Origin: Amycolatopsis saalfeldensis
GTDB lineage: Bacteria > Actinomycetota > Actinomycetes > Mycobacteriales > Pseudonocardiaceae
Direction: 5' to 3'
Length of the DNA: 64,000 bases
Assembly (NCBI RefSeq): GCF_900110575.1
Contig: NZ_FOEF01000021.1
Span: forward strand, 62,001 to 126,000
Shown: positions 49,900 through 58,741 of the stretch, one piece after another
How the letters are laid out: every line of letters starts with the position of its first letter
How positions within the stretch are numbered: position 1 is the stretch's first letter
Translations under genes and position numbers: made by a program
The notes under the pieces: model-generated
The model's database searches: none
The model's input: only the letters and a program-made list of their open reading frames with translations
What the model was told of the DNA's origin: nothing

Positions 49900-50214
49900 A
49901 TGAGTGAGGGTTACGAGCACCCGTCGTTCGAGCACCAGCCCTTGCCGCGGCAGTCCTACCCGCCGCAGGGACCGCGGCCCGGCGCGGGGCTCGCGATCGG
50001 TTCGCTGGTGTGCTCGATCGCGGGACTCATCGTCTGCGCCCCGGCGGCGATCGCGGGGATCGTGATGGGGCACATCGCGTACGCCCGCGGCACGGCGACC
50101 GGCGGCGCGGTGGCCGTGGCGGGATTCGTGATCGGCTACCTCGGGCTGGTGGTGTGGGGGATCATGATCCCGTTCGTCCTGCACGAGCTGATCAAGTACG
50201 GCGCCTTCGGCTGA
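49900..50214 (+). CDS. DUF4190 membrane protein, short form
   Basis: A 104-residue protein with a Pro/Gln-rich cytoplasmic start (HPSFEHQPLPRQSYPPQG) and two membrane segments in a DUF4190 arrangement (LAIGSLVCSIAGLIVCAPAA, GGAVAVAGFVIGYLGLVVWG). The sequence between is the family motif GIVMGHIAY. GAGGA precedes the ATG. It is a shorter relative of the next gene, 46 bp downstream, and the pair is probably a tandem duplication. Function unknown. Confidence 0.85.
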   Translation: MSEGYEHPSFEHQPLPRQSYPPQGPRPGAGLAIGSLVCSIAGLIVCAPAAIAGIVMGHIAYARGTATGGAVAVAGFVIGYLGLVVWGIMIPFVLHELIKYGAFG

Positions 50215-50260
50215 GGCGCCCCGCTACGGTGGAGACCCGCACGACCCGAGGGGGCACCCG

Positions 50261-50980
50261 ATGACCAACCCGACCGACCCGGCCGACCCGATCGAGCCGT
50301 CGCCGGCTGCCCAGGCACCGCCGTCGGAGCCGGTCGCGCCGCAGGACCGGCTGAGCGACCCCACCGCTGGTGACGCCACGGCCTACTCGACGCCTTCGGA
50401 CGCGGACCCGGCCCTGCCCGACCCGCTCGCCGCGACGGTCGAGCCGAGCCCCTTCAGCCCACCGTCCACTTCGGACTCCGCGACGGCGGTGGGCTCCGCC
50501 CCCTTCGTGGCGCCCGGCTCGGACCCGTCCGCCGCGCCACCGGCCGGTGCGTACGCTCCGCCCGCCTATCCGGGCCAGCCCTACCCCGGGGCGACGGCGG
50601 GCTATCCGGCCGCAGCGGCGCCAGGCCAGCTGTCGCCGTACGGCCCGCCGCCGCAACAGCCGTACGGGCAGCCTTACGGACCGCCGCCGTACGGCCAGCC
50701 GTACTCGCCGTACGGCCCGATGGGCTCACCGCAGTCGCAGGACAGCGGGCTCGCGATCGGCGCGCTGGTGTGCTCGCTGCTCGGCCTGCTGACCTGCCTC
50801 ATCGCCGTCCCGGGCATCATCATGGGCCACATCGCGCTGAGCAAGGCCAACCGCGGCGAGGCGGGCGGCCGCGGCATCGCGCTGTCCGCCGTGGTGATCG
50901 GTTACGTGATCGTGGCCCTGTACATCGGTTTCTTCGTGACGATCATCATCCTGGGCGTCAACGGCTACCTCGGCAACTAG
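50261..50980 (+). CDS. DUF4190 membrane protein with Pro/Gly/Tyr-rich N-terminus (Rv1233c-like)
   Basis: A 239-residue protein. Residues 1-155 are low complexity, first Ala/Pro/Asp-rich and then a Pro-Gly-Tyr-Gln section (YGPPPQQPYGQPYG-type repeats). A DUF4190 domain with two membrane segments follows (LAIGALVCSLLGLLTCLIAV, GRGIALSAVVIGYVIVALYI). The tail would lie in the cytoplasm. Such tyrosine/proline-rich regions are common in actinobacterial membrane proteins that gather at septa or signal complexes; this is only a suggestion. It resembles the mycobacterial Rv1233c layout as I recall it. ATG start at 50261, 46 bp after its short relative. Confidence 0.82.
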   Translation: MTNPTDPADPIEPSPAAQAPPSEPVAPQDRLSDPTAGDATAYSTPSDADPALPDPLAATVEPSPFSPPSTSDSATAVGSAPFVAPGSDPSAAPPAGAYAPPAYPGQPYPGATAGYPAAAAPGQLSPYGPPPQQPYGQPYGPPPYGQPYSPYGPMGSPQSQDSGLAIGALVCSLLGLLTCLIAVPGIIMGHIALSKANRGEAGGRGIALSAVVIGYVIVALYIGFFVTIIILGVNGYLGN

Positions 50981-50987
50981 CCGGGCT

Positions 50988-51953
50988 TCACTCCGCTTCG
51001 GTGAGCGCGTCGCCCGGCCTGCGGGGTGACGGGGTGATCCGGTCGTTCGTCTCCGGCTGAGCAGACTCCGGCAGTGCAGACTCCGGCAACGCAGACTCCG
51101 GCAGGGCGTTCTCGGGCGCTGCGCCCTCCGGCAGGGCGGGTTCCGCCTCGGCCGGATCAACCGCGGCAGCCGGTGCCGCGGCCCCAGCCGTCGCGGGCGG
51201 GCGAGGAGTGGCCGCGTCGAGGAACCTCAGCAGCTCCACCGGGAACGGCAGCACCAGGGTCGAGTTCTTCTCCGCAGACACCTGCACCACGGTCTCCAGC
51301 AGCCGCAGCTGCAGGGCGGCCGGGGTGTCGGCCATCGTGGCCGCCGCCTGGGACAGCTTGTACGACGCCTGCAGCTCGCCGTCCGCGGAAATCACCCGGG
51401 CGCGGCGCTCACGCTCGGCCTCGGCCTGGCGGGACATCGAGCGCTTCATCGTCTCCGGCAGCGCGACGTCCTTGATCTCGACGCGGTCGATGTGGATGCC
51501 CCAGTCGAGCGCCGGGCTGTCGATCATCAGCTCCAGGCCCTGGTTGAGCCGCTCGCGGTTGGACAGCAGGTCGTCGAGGTCGCTCTTGCCGATGATCGAG
51601 CGCAGCGAGGTCTGCGCGACCTGCCCGACGGCGGCGCGGTAGTCCTGCACGTTCACCGAGGCCACGATCGGGTCGATCACCTTGAAGTACACCACCGCGT
51701 CGACGCGCACCGTGACGTTGTCGCGGGTGATGCCGTCCTGCGCGGGCACCGGCATGGTGACGATCTGCATGTTCACCTTCTGCAGCCGGTCGGCCACCGG
51801 CATCAGCAGGGTCAGCCCCGGGCCGCGCAGCTTCGGCAGGACCCGGCCGAACCGGAACACCAGGCCGCGTTCGTACTGCTTCACGACCCGGACGGTGGCC
51901 CCCAGCCAGACCCCGCCCACGACTACGACCGCACTCAGAATTTCGACGATCAT
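50988..51953 (-). CDS. SPFH/Band 7 (slipin-type) membrane protein
   Basis: A 321-residue slipin. An N-terminal membrane segment (EILSAVVVVGGVWLGATV) is followed by a Band 7 domain with VKQYERGLVFRFGRVLPKL, then RGPGLTLLMPVAD and DWGIHIDRVEIKDVALPETM. The C-terminal 60 residues are acidic and Pro/Ala-rich with a five-residue repeat (LPESA). Slipins form ring or raft-like assemblies in the membrane, often with an NfeD partner, which is absent here. It converges with the DUF4190 gene, 7 bp away. Confidence 0.88.
   Translation of the reverse strand: MIVEILSAVVVVGGVWLGATVRVVKQYERGLVFRFGRVLPKLRGPGLTLLMPVADRLQKVNMQIVTMPVPAQDGITRDNVTVRVDAVVYFKVIDPIVASVNVQDYRAAVGQVAQTSLRSIIGKSDLDDLLSNRERLNQGLELMIDSPALDWGIHIDRVEIKDVALPETMKRSMSRQAEAERERRARVISADGELQASYKLSQAAATMADTPAALQLRLLETVVQVSAEKNSTLVLPFPVELLRFLDAATPRPPATAGAAAPAAAVDPAEAEPALPEGAAPENALPESALPESALPESAQPETNDRITPSPRRPGDALTEAE
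51061..51135. repeat. 15-bp tandem repeat in the slipin gene
   Basis: Five 15-bp units (GCAGACTCCGGCAGT and variants) run from 51061 to 51135. The first three are nearly identical and the fourth is degenerate. On the coding strand they give LPESA-like residues near the C-terminus of the slipin, so the repeat number can change without breaking the frame. Confidence 0.85.
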
Positions 51954-52047
51954 GGCAGCTCCCGGGTCGCCTCGCCCCTGGATTCCCTATTCTACGCGCG
52001 CCACGCAACCGGGGAAATGGACTGGACACCACTGACAGGCTGAGCCG

Positions 52048-52944
52048 GTGACCCCGCTGCGGATCCCGCCCGCCTTCGCCGCCCGCGCGCCCCGGGTGCT
52101 CGGCCCCGAAAGCCGGCCCTGGCTCGCGGCTTTGCCCGGCCTGGCCGAGAAGTACGCCCGGTTGTGGAGCCTGACGCCGGAAGGCGAGGCGATGCACGGT
52201 TTCGTCGGCGTCGTCCAGCCCGCGCGCCGTGCGGACGGCACCCCGGTCGCGCTCAAACTCGGCTGGGTGGAAGAGGAATCTCGGTACGAGCCGCTCGCAC
52301 TGTCCACATGGGCCGGTCGCGGCTCGGTGCTGCTGCTGGAGTCCGCGCCCGACGAGGGGGTGATGCTGCTCGAACGCCTCGACCACACCAGGACGCTGGA
52401 CGACGAGCCGCTGCTCGAAGCCGTCGAGGTGATGAGCGGGCTGGCGCGGCGGCTGGCCGTGCCCGCGCCACCCGAGCTGGCCCGGACGTTGCGCGGCGAA
52501 GCCGAACGGCTACTCGAATACCTGCCGGAGACGTGGCGCGAGCTGGGCGAACCATTCCCCCGCAAGCATCTCGACGCCGCGATCGAGGTGTGCCGCGACC
52601 TCGGCCCGTCCGCCGGCCGGGCGCTGGTGAACGAGGACCTGCACTACCAGAACGTGCTCGCCGGTCAGCGTGAGCCGTGGCTGGTGATCGACCCCAAGCC
52701 GCTCGCCGGCGACCTCGAGTACGGGGTGTTCTCCCTGCTGTGGAACCGGTTCGAACAGTCCATATTGGACGACAAGACCGCGGTCACCGGGCTGGACGCC
52801 GAGCGGGTGAAGGCCTGGACGCTGGTCCGCTCCGTCGAGAACCAGCTGTGGTTCGCCGAAGACCTGCGTGACGCCGGGGACCTCGGCGACGAAGGGCCCT
52901 CGTACGAGTCGCTGACCCGCCTGGTTTCGTGGGCGCTGTCCTGA
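52048..52944 (+). CDS. Aminoglycoside/streptomycin 6-kinase-like phosphotransferase
   Basis: A 298-residue APH/hydroxyurea-kinase fold protein close to streptomycin 6-kinases, APH(6). Lys70 in VALKLGW is the likely ATP-site lysine. VNEDLHYQN contains the catalytic Asp197 and Asn202, and LVIDPKPLAGDLEYGVFSLL carries the metal Asp215. In the usual family the catalytic loop is HGDLH; here the histidine and glycine are replaced (NEDLH), but the aspartate is kept. Chromosomal relatives often have no resistance phenotype, so drug modification is not shown. GTG start at 52048. Confidence 0.87.
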   Translation: MTPLRIPPAFAARAPRVLGPESRPWLAALPGLAEKYARLWSLTPEGEAMHGFVGVVQPARRADGTPVALKLGWVEEESRYEPLALSTWAGRGSVLLLESAPDEGVMLLERLDHTRTLDDEPLLEAVEVMSGLARRLAVPAPPELARTLRGEAERLLEYLPETWRELGEPFPRKHLDAAIEVCRDLGPSAGRALVNEDLHYQNVLAGQREPWLVIDPKPLAGDLEYGVFSLLWNRFEQSILDDKTAVTGLDAERVKAWTLVRSVENQLWFAEDLRDAGDLGDEGPSYESLTRLVSWALS

Positions 52945-53016
52945 CTGAGAGGACACGGAGAGCACCGGCGTGCGCGGCGCGGGCGCGGCGGCGCGGCAGC
53001 CGATAGTGTCTGGTGC

Positions 53017-54345
53017 ATGTCCGCCGTGAACAGGGTTTTCGCAGCTCAGCTGGCGGGTCTGCCGGTATTCGGACCCGACGGGGAGTCGATCGGGAAGGTC
53101 CGTGACGTCGTCGCGGGCCTGCGGCTCGACCAGCAGCCGCCGCGGGTGCTCGGCCTGGTGGTCGAGCTGGCGACGCGGCGGCGCGTCTTCGTGCCCATGC
53201 TGCGCGTGACGTCGATCGAGCCGAACGCCGTGACGCTCGCCACCGGCTCGGTGAACATGCGCCACTTCACCCAGCGCCCCAACGAAGTGCTGGTGTGCGG
53301 GCAGCTGCTCGACGCGCATTCGACGCTGGTCGGCACCGATACCCGCGTCACCGTCGTCGACGCCGCGCTGGAGCCCACCCGCACGCGGGACTGGGTGCTG
53401 GCCAAGCTGGCGATCCGCGAACGCTCGACCCGCCTCGCGCTGGGCCGCCGCCGCGCGGCGATGCACGTGGTGCCGTGGAGCGAGGTCGCCGGGCTCGGCC
53501 TCACCGACCTGGCCGGGCAGCCGCAGGGCGCGGGCCAGCTGTTGATGCTGTTCGACACGATGCGCGCGGTCGACGTCGCCGCGACCGTGCGCGACCTGCC
53601 GCTCAAGCGCCGGCACGAGGTGGCCGACGCGATGGACGACGAGCGGCTCGCCGACGTCATCGAGGAGCTGCCCGACGACGACCAGAAGGAGCTGCTCGGC
53701 TACCTGCCCGAGGAGCGCGCCGCCGACATCCTCGAGGCGATGAACCCCGACGACGCGGCGGACCTGCTGTCCGAGCTGGCCCCGGCCGAGCAGCGGCGGC
53801 TGCTGGAGCTGATGGAGCCGGAGGAGTCGGCGCCGGTCAAGCGGCTGCTGGCGTACTCCCCCGACACCGCGGGCGGCCTGATGACGCCGGAGCCGGTGGT
53901 CCTCACCCCCGACGCGACGATCGCCGAGGCGCTCGCCCACATCCGCAACGCCGACCTGCCCGCCGCGCTGGCCACCATGGTGTTCGTCTGCCGTCCGCCC
54001 TCGGCGACGCCGACCGGGCGATTCGTCGGCGTGGTGCACTTCCAGCGGCTGCTGCGCGAGCCGCCGGCCGAGCTGATCGCGAGCGCCGTCGACACCGACC
54101 TCGCCGCGTTGCCCCCGACGGCGTCGCTGCCCGAGGTGACGCGGTACTTCGCGGCGTACAACCTCGCGTGCGGCCCGGTGGTCGACGCCGAGGACCACCT
54201 GCTGGGCGCCGTCACCGTCGACGACGTCCTGGACCACCTGCTGCCCGACGGCTGGCGCGAGACCGGCCTGCGCGACGTCGCCGACGGCGTCGAAACCAGC
54301 GGTACTTCCGAGACCGCCGAACCACAAGGGGCCGAACGTGCCTGA
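53017..54345 (+). CDS. MgtE N-domain/CBS protein with PRC-barrel start (Rv1232c-like)
   Basis: A 442-residue soluble protein. About residues 1-100 form a PRC-barrel (LAGLPVFGPDGESIGKVRDV). The acidic stretch DERLADVIEELPDDDQKELL, then ERAADILEAMNPDDAADLLS, is an MgtE N-terminal domain, and two CBS motifs follow (DTAGGLMTPEPVVL and GPVVDAEDHLLGAVTVDDVL). These are the magnesium-sensing parts of the MgtE channel, but no membrane segment follows. It may therefore sense magnesium for another protein, perhaps the DUF1003 membrane protein whose gene overlaps its end. A -10-like TAGTGT ends seven bases before the ATG, so it is likely leaderless. Confidence 0.85.
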   Translation: MSAVNRVFAAQLAGLPVFGPDGESIGKVRDVVAGLRLDQQPPRVLGLVVELATRRRVFVPMLRVTSIEPNAVTLATGSVNMRHFTQRPNEVLVCGQLLDAHSTLVGTDTRVTVVDAALEPTRTRDWVLAKLAIRERSTRLALGRRRAAMHVVPWSEVAGLGLTDLAGQPQGAGQLLMLFDTMRAVDVAATVRDLPLKRRHEVADAMDDERLADVIEELPDDDQKELLGYLPEERAADILEAMNPDDAADLLSELAPAEQRRLLELMEPEESAPVKRLLAYSPDTAGGLMTPEPVVLTPDATIAEALAHIRNADLPAALATMVFVCRPPSATPTGRFVGVVHFQRLLREPPAELIASAVDTDLAALPPTASLPEVTRYFAAYNLACGPVVDAEDHLLGAVTVDDVLDHLLPDGWRETGLRDVADGVETSGTSETAEPQGAERA

Positions 54346-54835
54346 ACTCACCTCCGGCCGCCGGCTCGACCAGCCGCGCGGCCAGGCCCGGCTGCGGCTG
54401 AACATCGACCCGGACACCTTCGGCCGGCTGACCGAGCGCCTCGCGCGCTTCCTGGGCACCGGCAAGTACCTGTTCTGGCAGACGCTGATCGTGGTCGTCT
54501 GGATCGTGCTGAACCTGGTGGGGATCTCGTTCCACTGGGACCCGTACCCGTTCATCCTGCTGAACCTGGCCTTCTCCACGCAGGCCGCGTACGCCGCGCC
54601 GCTGATCCTGCTGGCGCAGAACCGGCAGGACGACCGTGACCGCGTCGCACTGGACGAGGACCGCAAGCGCTCCGCCCAGACCAAGGCCGACACCGAGTAC
54701 CTGGCGCGTGAGCTGGCGTCGCTTCGGCTGGCGGTCGGCGAGGTGGCCACCCGCGACTACCTGCGCAGCGAGCTGGAACGGCTGCGCGAAGACCTCGCCA
54801 TCGAGCCCAAGCCGAGGCGGACGAAGCAGGCGTGA
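54338..54835 (+). CDS. DUF1003 membrane protein (Rv1231c-like)
   Basis: A 165-residue DUF1003 protein with two membrane segments (YLFWQTLIVVVWIVLNLVGI, then YPFILLNLAFSTQAAYAAPL) followed by a typical QNRQDDRDRVALDEDRK segment and a charged helical C-terminus that is probably a coiled coil (ELASLRLAVGEVATRDYLRS). Function is unknown. The GTG at 54338 lies within the last codons of the MgtE-like gene, so the two are co-translated and the proteins may work together, one soluble and one in the membrane. Confidence 0.87.
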   Translation: MPELTSGRRLDQPRGQARLRLNIDPDTFGRLTERLARFLGTGKYLFWQTLIVVVWIVLNLVGISFHWDPYPFILLNLAFSTQAAYAAPLILLAQNRQDDRDRVALDEDRKRSAQTKADTEYLARELASLRLAVGEVATRDYLRSELERLREDLAIEPKPRRTKQA

Positions 54836-54871
54836 AACACCGTCGCGCTACCAGTACGTAACATGGGCTGA

Positions 54872-56017
54872 GTGACGAGTACACAGCAGCTCCCCAGCGT
54901 CGACGACGTCCGCACCGCGCTGAAGGACGTGTACGACCCCGAAATCAAAAAGCCGATCACCGACCTCGGCATGGTGAAGGACGTGGTGGTCGGCGAAGAC
55001 GGTGTGGTCACCGTCGGCATCTACCTCACCGTGGCCGGCTGCCCGCTCAAGGCGACGCTGACCAAGGACACCACCGAGGCCGTCAAGAAGCTCCCCGGCG
55101 TCGCCGACGTGCGGGTCGAGCTGGACGTGATGAACGACGAGCAGCGCAGCGAGCTTCGCAAGTCCCTGCGCGGGGACGCCGCCGAGCCGGTGATCCCGTT
55201 CGCGCAGCCCGGTTCCATGACCCGGGTGTACTGCGTGGCGTCGGGCAAGGGCGGGGTCGGGAAGTCCTCGGTGACGGTGAACCTGGCCGTCGCGATGGCG
55301 GAGCGCGGCCTGTCCGTCGGCGTGGTGGACGCGGACATCTACGGCCACTCGATCCCGCGCATGCTGGGCGCGCGCGAGAAGCCGACCAAGGTCGACACGA
55401 TGATCATGCCGCCGCAGTCCCACGGCGTGAAGGTGATCTCCATCGGCATGTTCACCCCGGGCAACGCGCCGGTGGTGTGGCGCGGCCCGATGCTGCACCG
55501 CGCGTTGCAGCAGTTCCTGGCCGACGTGTTCTGGGGCGATCTGGACATCCTGCTGCTGGACCTGCCGCCGGGCACCGGTGACATCGCGATCTCGGTGGCG
55601 CAGCTGATCCCGAACGCCGAGATCCTCGTGGTCACCACCCCGCAGCAGGCCGCCGCCGAGGTGGCCGAGCGCGCGGGCGCGATCGCGATGCAGACCCGCC
55701 AGCGCGTGGCCGGGGTGATCGAGAACATGTCCTGGCTCGAAACGCCCTCGGGCGAGCGGATGGAGATCTTCGGCTCGGGCGGCGGCCAGTCGGTCGCCGA
55801 CTCGCTGTCGAAGTCCGTCGGCTCACCGGTGCCGCTGCTCGGCCAGGTCCCGCTCGACCCGCGGCTGCGCGAGCAGGGCGACGAGGGCACGCCGATCGTG
55901 CTCGCCGAGCCGGACGCGCCCGCTTCGCTGGTGCTGAAGGAAGCGGCGAAGAAGCTCACCGTCCGGGCCCGCGGCCTGGCCGGGATGATGCTGAACGTCA
56001 GCCCCGCGGGCCGCTAG
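54872..56017 (+). CDS. mrp: Mrp/NBP35-type Fe-S cluster carrier ATPase
   Basis: A 381-residue Mrp protein. An N-terminal MIP18 (DUF59) domain (VYDPEIKKPITDLGMVKDV, then AGCPLK) is followed by a ParA-type ATPase with GKGGVGKSS at 125-133. DADIYGHSIPRML and LDLPPGTGD are further nucleotide motifs. It should help assemble or move iron-sulfur clusters. The CxxC pair that holds the bridging cluster in many Mrp proteins is not evident. TAACAT ends seven bases before the GTG, so a leaderless mRNA is likely. M. tuberculosis mrp (Rv1229c) occupies the same neighbourhood. Confidence 0.93.
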   Translation: MTSTQQLPSVDDVRTALKDVYDPEIKKPITDLGMVKDVVVGEDGVVTVGIYLTVAGCPLKATLTKDTTEAVKKLPGVADVRVELDVMNDEQRSELRKSLRGDAAEPVIPFAQPGSMTRVYCVASGKGGVGKSSVTVNLAVAMAERGLSVGVVDADIYGHSIPRMLGAREKPTKVDTMIMPPQSHGVKVISIGMFTPGNAPVVWRGPMLHRALQQFLADVFWGDLDILLLDLPPGTGDIAISVAQLIPNAEILVVTTPQQAAAEVAERAGAIAMQTRQRVAGVIENMSWLETPSGERMEIFGSGGGQSVADSLSKSVGSPVPLLGQVPLDPRLREQGDEGTPIVLAEPDAPASLVLKEAAKKLTVRARGLAGMMLNVSPAGR

Positions 56018-56021
56018 CGCC

Positions 56022-56474
56022 TCAGGCGGCGTGCACCGTGACCAGCACGGTGTTCGCCTCGCGCAGGGAAACCTGGGTGTCCCCGGGCTTCAGCACGGTC
56101 CAGCTCACGGACGCGGGCTGCCCGGGGCCCACGTTGGCGCTGCGGTCGGGCTGGCCCTGCACATCGATGTTCTGCTGCTGGTCCGAGGTCACGGTGATCT
56201 TCACCTGATCGCCGACCTGCACGTCGACGATGCCCGCGGGCGGGGCGACATGACCGTTCGCATAGGCGACGGTGATCAGCACGTCGACGCCGCGCTTCCC
56301 GTTCGGCTGAGCCCCCGCCGCATTGCCCGCGGACGCACTCGGGACGGCGGGCGTCACGACCGGAGTGCTGGTGGCCGGCGGCGCGGTGCTGGGCTCGTCG
56401 TCGGCGGTGCAGCCGGCGAGCGCCATCGCGGCGACCGCGACCGTCCCGGCCAGTACTCCCGTGCGAAGCGACAT
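56022..56474 (-). CDS. Lipoprotein, small
   Basis: A 150-residue lipoprotein. Its lipobox is ALAGC, with the lipid on Cys22 after a hydrophobic signal. A Thr/Pro/Ala-rich linker follows, then a beta-rich domain from about residue 60 (GVDVLITVAYANGHVAPP, then VQVGDQVKITVTSD), resembling a cupredoxin-like fold. No clear copper ligands are seen (one His, no Cys in the fold). It converges with mrp, 4 bp apart. GGAGG precedes the ATG at 56474. Family not recognised. Confidence 0.75.
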   Translation of the reverse strand: MSLRTGVLAGTVAVAAMALAGCTADDEPSTAPPATSTPVVTPAVPSASAGNAAGAQPNGKRGVDVLITVAYANGHVAPPAGIVDVQVGDQVKITVTSDQQQNIDVQGQPDRSANVGPGQPASVSWTVLKPGDTQVSLREANTVLVTVHAA

Positions 56475-56547
56475 CTTCAGACCTCCTGGCGGCCGTGGAC
56501 GTTTCGCCCAGAGGCTACCCAGGAAGATCGACAATCGCCTGCACAGC

Positions 56548-56979
56548 TCAGGTGGCGTCCGGGTCCACCGGCGGGCGCTCGCCCGGCTTCAGCGGCTCGG
56601 CCTGCGGGGCGATGCTCTGCGGTTTCACGCCGGAGCCGTTGGCGCCGTTGGACCCGTTCGCACCGTTGGATCCGTTCGACCCGTTGAACGCGCTGAGCCC
56701 GAGCGGGTCCGAGTCTCCGTCGAACAGGTGCTGGGTGACCACGCGCTTGGGGTCGAAGTTGCGCAGCCCGCGCAGGTCTTCGAGCGGCTTGCGGAGCTGG
56801 TCGAACTCCGGGCCCATCTCCTCGCGCAGCTGCTCCTTGGCGCCGGTGGCGAACTCGCGGACCTTGCGCACGCTCTTGGCCATCCACGACGCCGCTTCCG
56901 GCAGGCGCTCGGGCCCGAGGATGAAGAGCCCCGCGACGATGAGCACGAGGATCTCGCCCCAGCCGACACTGTCGAACAC
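56548..56979 (-). CDS. tatB: Sec-independent protein translocase TatB
   Basis: A 143-residue TatB. The N-terminal membrane helix GWGEILVLIVAGLFILGPER, an amphipathic helix (LPEAASWMAKSVRKVREF), and a longer charged part are characteristic; TatA would be shorter. It recruits folded proteins with twin-arginine signals together with TatC, which is not in this window. The C-terminus has an Asn-Gly repeat (NGSNGSNGANG) of unknown use. Starts with GTG. It lies in the sigE-rseA-htrA-tatB order of mycobacteria. Confidence 0.9.
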   Translation of the reverse strand: MFDSVGWGEILVLIVAGLFILGPERLPEAASWMAKSVRKVREFATGAKEQLREEMGPEFDQLRKPLEDLRGLRNFDPKRVVTQHLFDGDSDPLGLSAFNGSNGSNGANGSNGANGSGVKPQSIAPQAEPLKPGERPPVDPDAT

Positions 56980-57066
56980 CCGTGAACCTCCGCTCGCGCC
57001 TTACCGGCTCAGCCTACCCGCGCCACCCCGCGTTCCGGCAGGCCCGACGGCGAACCTGTCGCCCGG

Positions 57067-58590
57067 TCAGTCCGAACCGAGGGTCACGTCGACCACCAGC
57101 AGGGCGCCGTCGCGCGCCAGCTGCACCGGGACGACCTCGCCGACGTCGTGGTTGCGCACGGCCACGGTCAGCTCGGCGGAGTCGCGGACCGGGCGGTCGC
57201 CGATCTTCGTGATCACGTCGCCCTCCTTGATCCCCGCGGCCGCGGCCGGGCCGTTCGGCGCGACGTTCTTCACCTGCGCGCCCATCGTGGCCGAGCCGGT
57301 GACCGTGGACGAGGCGTTGATGCCGATGTCCGCGTGGGTCACCTTGCCGTCCTTGATCAGCGCCTTGGCGATCTTGATCGCGTAGTCGCTCGGGATGGCG
57401 AAGCCGATGCCGATGCTGCCGCCGTCAGCGCTGGACGAGCGGATCGAGGAGTTGATGCCCACCAGCGCGCCGGTGGAGTCGACGAGCGCGCCGCCGGAGT
57501 TGCCGTGGTTGATCGCCGCGTCGGTCTGGATCGCCTCGTAGGTCACCGGGGGCGTGCCGTTGTCGCCGCCCGCGGTGATGGGCCGGTCCAGCGCGCTGAC
57601 GATGCCGGAGGTGACGGTGTTCTGCAGCGCCAGCGGCGAGCCGACGGCGATCACGGCGTCACCCACCTGCAGCCCGGAGGACTTGCCGATCTGCAGCACC
57701 ACGGGATTGGTGACGTTCACCTTCACCACGGCGAGGTCGCTCTTCTGGTCCGAGCCGACGATCTTCGCCTCGGTGCGGGTGCCGTCGTTGAAGATGGCGG
57801 TGACCTTCACGGTCGGGTCGGCCACCGCGGTGGTCACCACGTGCTCGTTGGTCAGGATGTAGCCCTGCGGGTCGATCATCACGCCGGAGCCCTGCTCGCC
57901 GGAATCCGCGCCGGGCTTGAAGACCTCGAGTGAGACGACGGCGGGCGAGACGCGCTTGGCGATGTCGGCGACCGAGCCCGGCGGGCGCTCCTTGGCCGCG
58001 TCGGCCTCGGAGATCGTGGCGCTGCCGGTCAGCGCGGACCCGGTGTCGGCCACCCACCAGCCGACCAGCCCGCCGACCGCGCCGACGAGCAGCGCGACCA
58101 CACCGAGCAGCACCAGCGCCTTCGTCTGCACCCGGCGGCCGAACAGCACCTCGGGCAGGCTCAGCAACGCGCCGGCCGGGCGCTTGCCGGGCTTCGGCTC
58201 GTCCTCGGCCGGCACGGCGGGACCGGCGAGCACGGCGCCCGCGGCCGGGTCGCGCCACGGGTCCTTGCCGTCCGTCCACAGGGGAGGCTCGGCGGCGGCC
58301 GCGTCGCCGGTGGCCTCACGCGGACGCTCCAGCAGCACGCCTTCGGACCCCGGCGGGCGCCGGAACGCCTCCGCCAGCGATTCGGGCGCGGGCGGCGCGA
58401 GGCTCAGGTTCTGGCTGCCGTTGGACGCCGGGGTGTAGAGCTTGTCGAACGCGCCATCGACTCCGCGCGGCCGGCCGAACACCGCGGACTGGGCCGGATC
58501 CACGGCGGGCCGGTCCAGCGGGCGGGGGCCCAGCCGGTCGTCACCGGCGGAGCCCGGCTGGGCTGGGTTCGCGTCAGGCTGCTCGGTCAT
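57067..58590 (-). CDS. htrA: HtrA/DegP-type serine protease with PDZ domain
   Basis: A 507-residue HtrA protease. A 150-residue Pro/Gly-rich cytoplasmic N-terminus is followed by a membrane segment (about 158-180), a trypsin-like domain with His250 (TNEHVV), Asp285 (KSDLAVV) and Ser365 (HGNSGGAL), then a PDZ domain (about 420-500). It should degrade damaged or misfolded proteins outside the membrane during envelope stress. In mycobacteria htrA lies with sigE and rseA, and the relatives HtrA and SigE act in the same response. It is leftward, 204 bp after rseA. Confidence 0.93.
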   Translation of the reverse strand: MTEQPDANPAQPGSAGDDRLGPRPLDRPAVDPAQSAVFGRPRGVDGAFDKLYTPASNGSQNLSLAPPAPESLAEAFRRPPGSEGVLLERPREATGDAAAAEPPLWTDGKDPWRDPAAGAVLAGPAVPAEDEPKPGKRPAGALLSLPEVLFGRRVQTKALVLLGVVALLVGAVGGLVGWWVADTGSALTGSATISEADAAKERPPGSVADIAKRVSPAVVSLEVFKPGADSGEQGSGVMIDPQGYILTNEHVVTTAVADPTVKVTAIFNDGTRTEAKIVGSDQKSDLAVVKVNVTNPVVLQIGKSSGLQVGDAVIAVGSPLALQNTVTSGIVSALDRPITAGGDNGTPPVTYEAIQTDAAINHGNSGGALVDSTGALVGINSSIRSSSADGGSIGIGFAIPSDYAIKIAKALIKDGKVTHADIGINASSTVTGSATMGAQVKNVAPNGPAAAAGIKEGDVITKIGDRPVRDSAELTVAVRNHDVGEVVPVQLARDGALLVVDVTLGSD

Positions 58591-58741
58591 TTTTCCCCGG
58601 GGCTGAGATCAGGTGGCTGGGCGTCGACGATACCCAAGCCCAGACCGCCGAGTCTGCCGAGACGACGGTGAAATGGCTGTTGTCTGACCAGGTAAAAGGA
58701 CAAAAGGGACGCACGGTCGGGCGACGACGTCGTCCGGAAAG

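Noticed and set aside
52510..54750. A 746-codon open frame on the - strand opposite the MgtE-like gene
   Set aside because: Shadow of a gene with recognisable PRC, MgtE-N and CBS domains.
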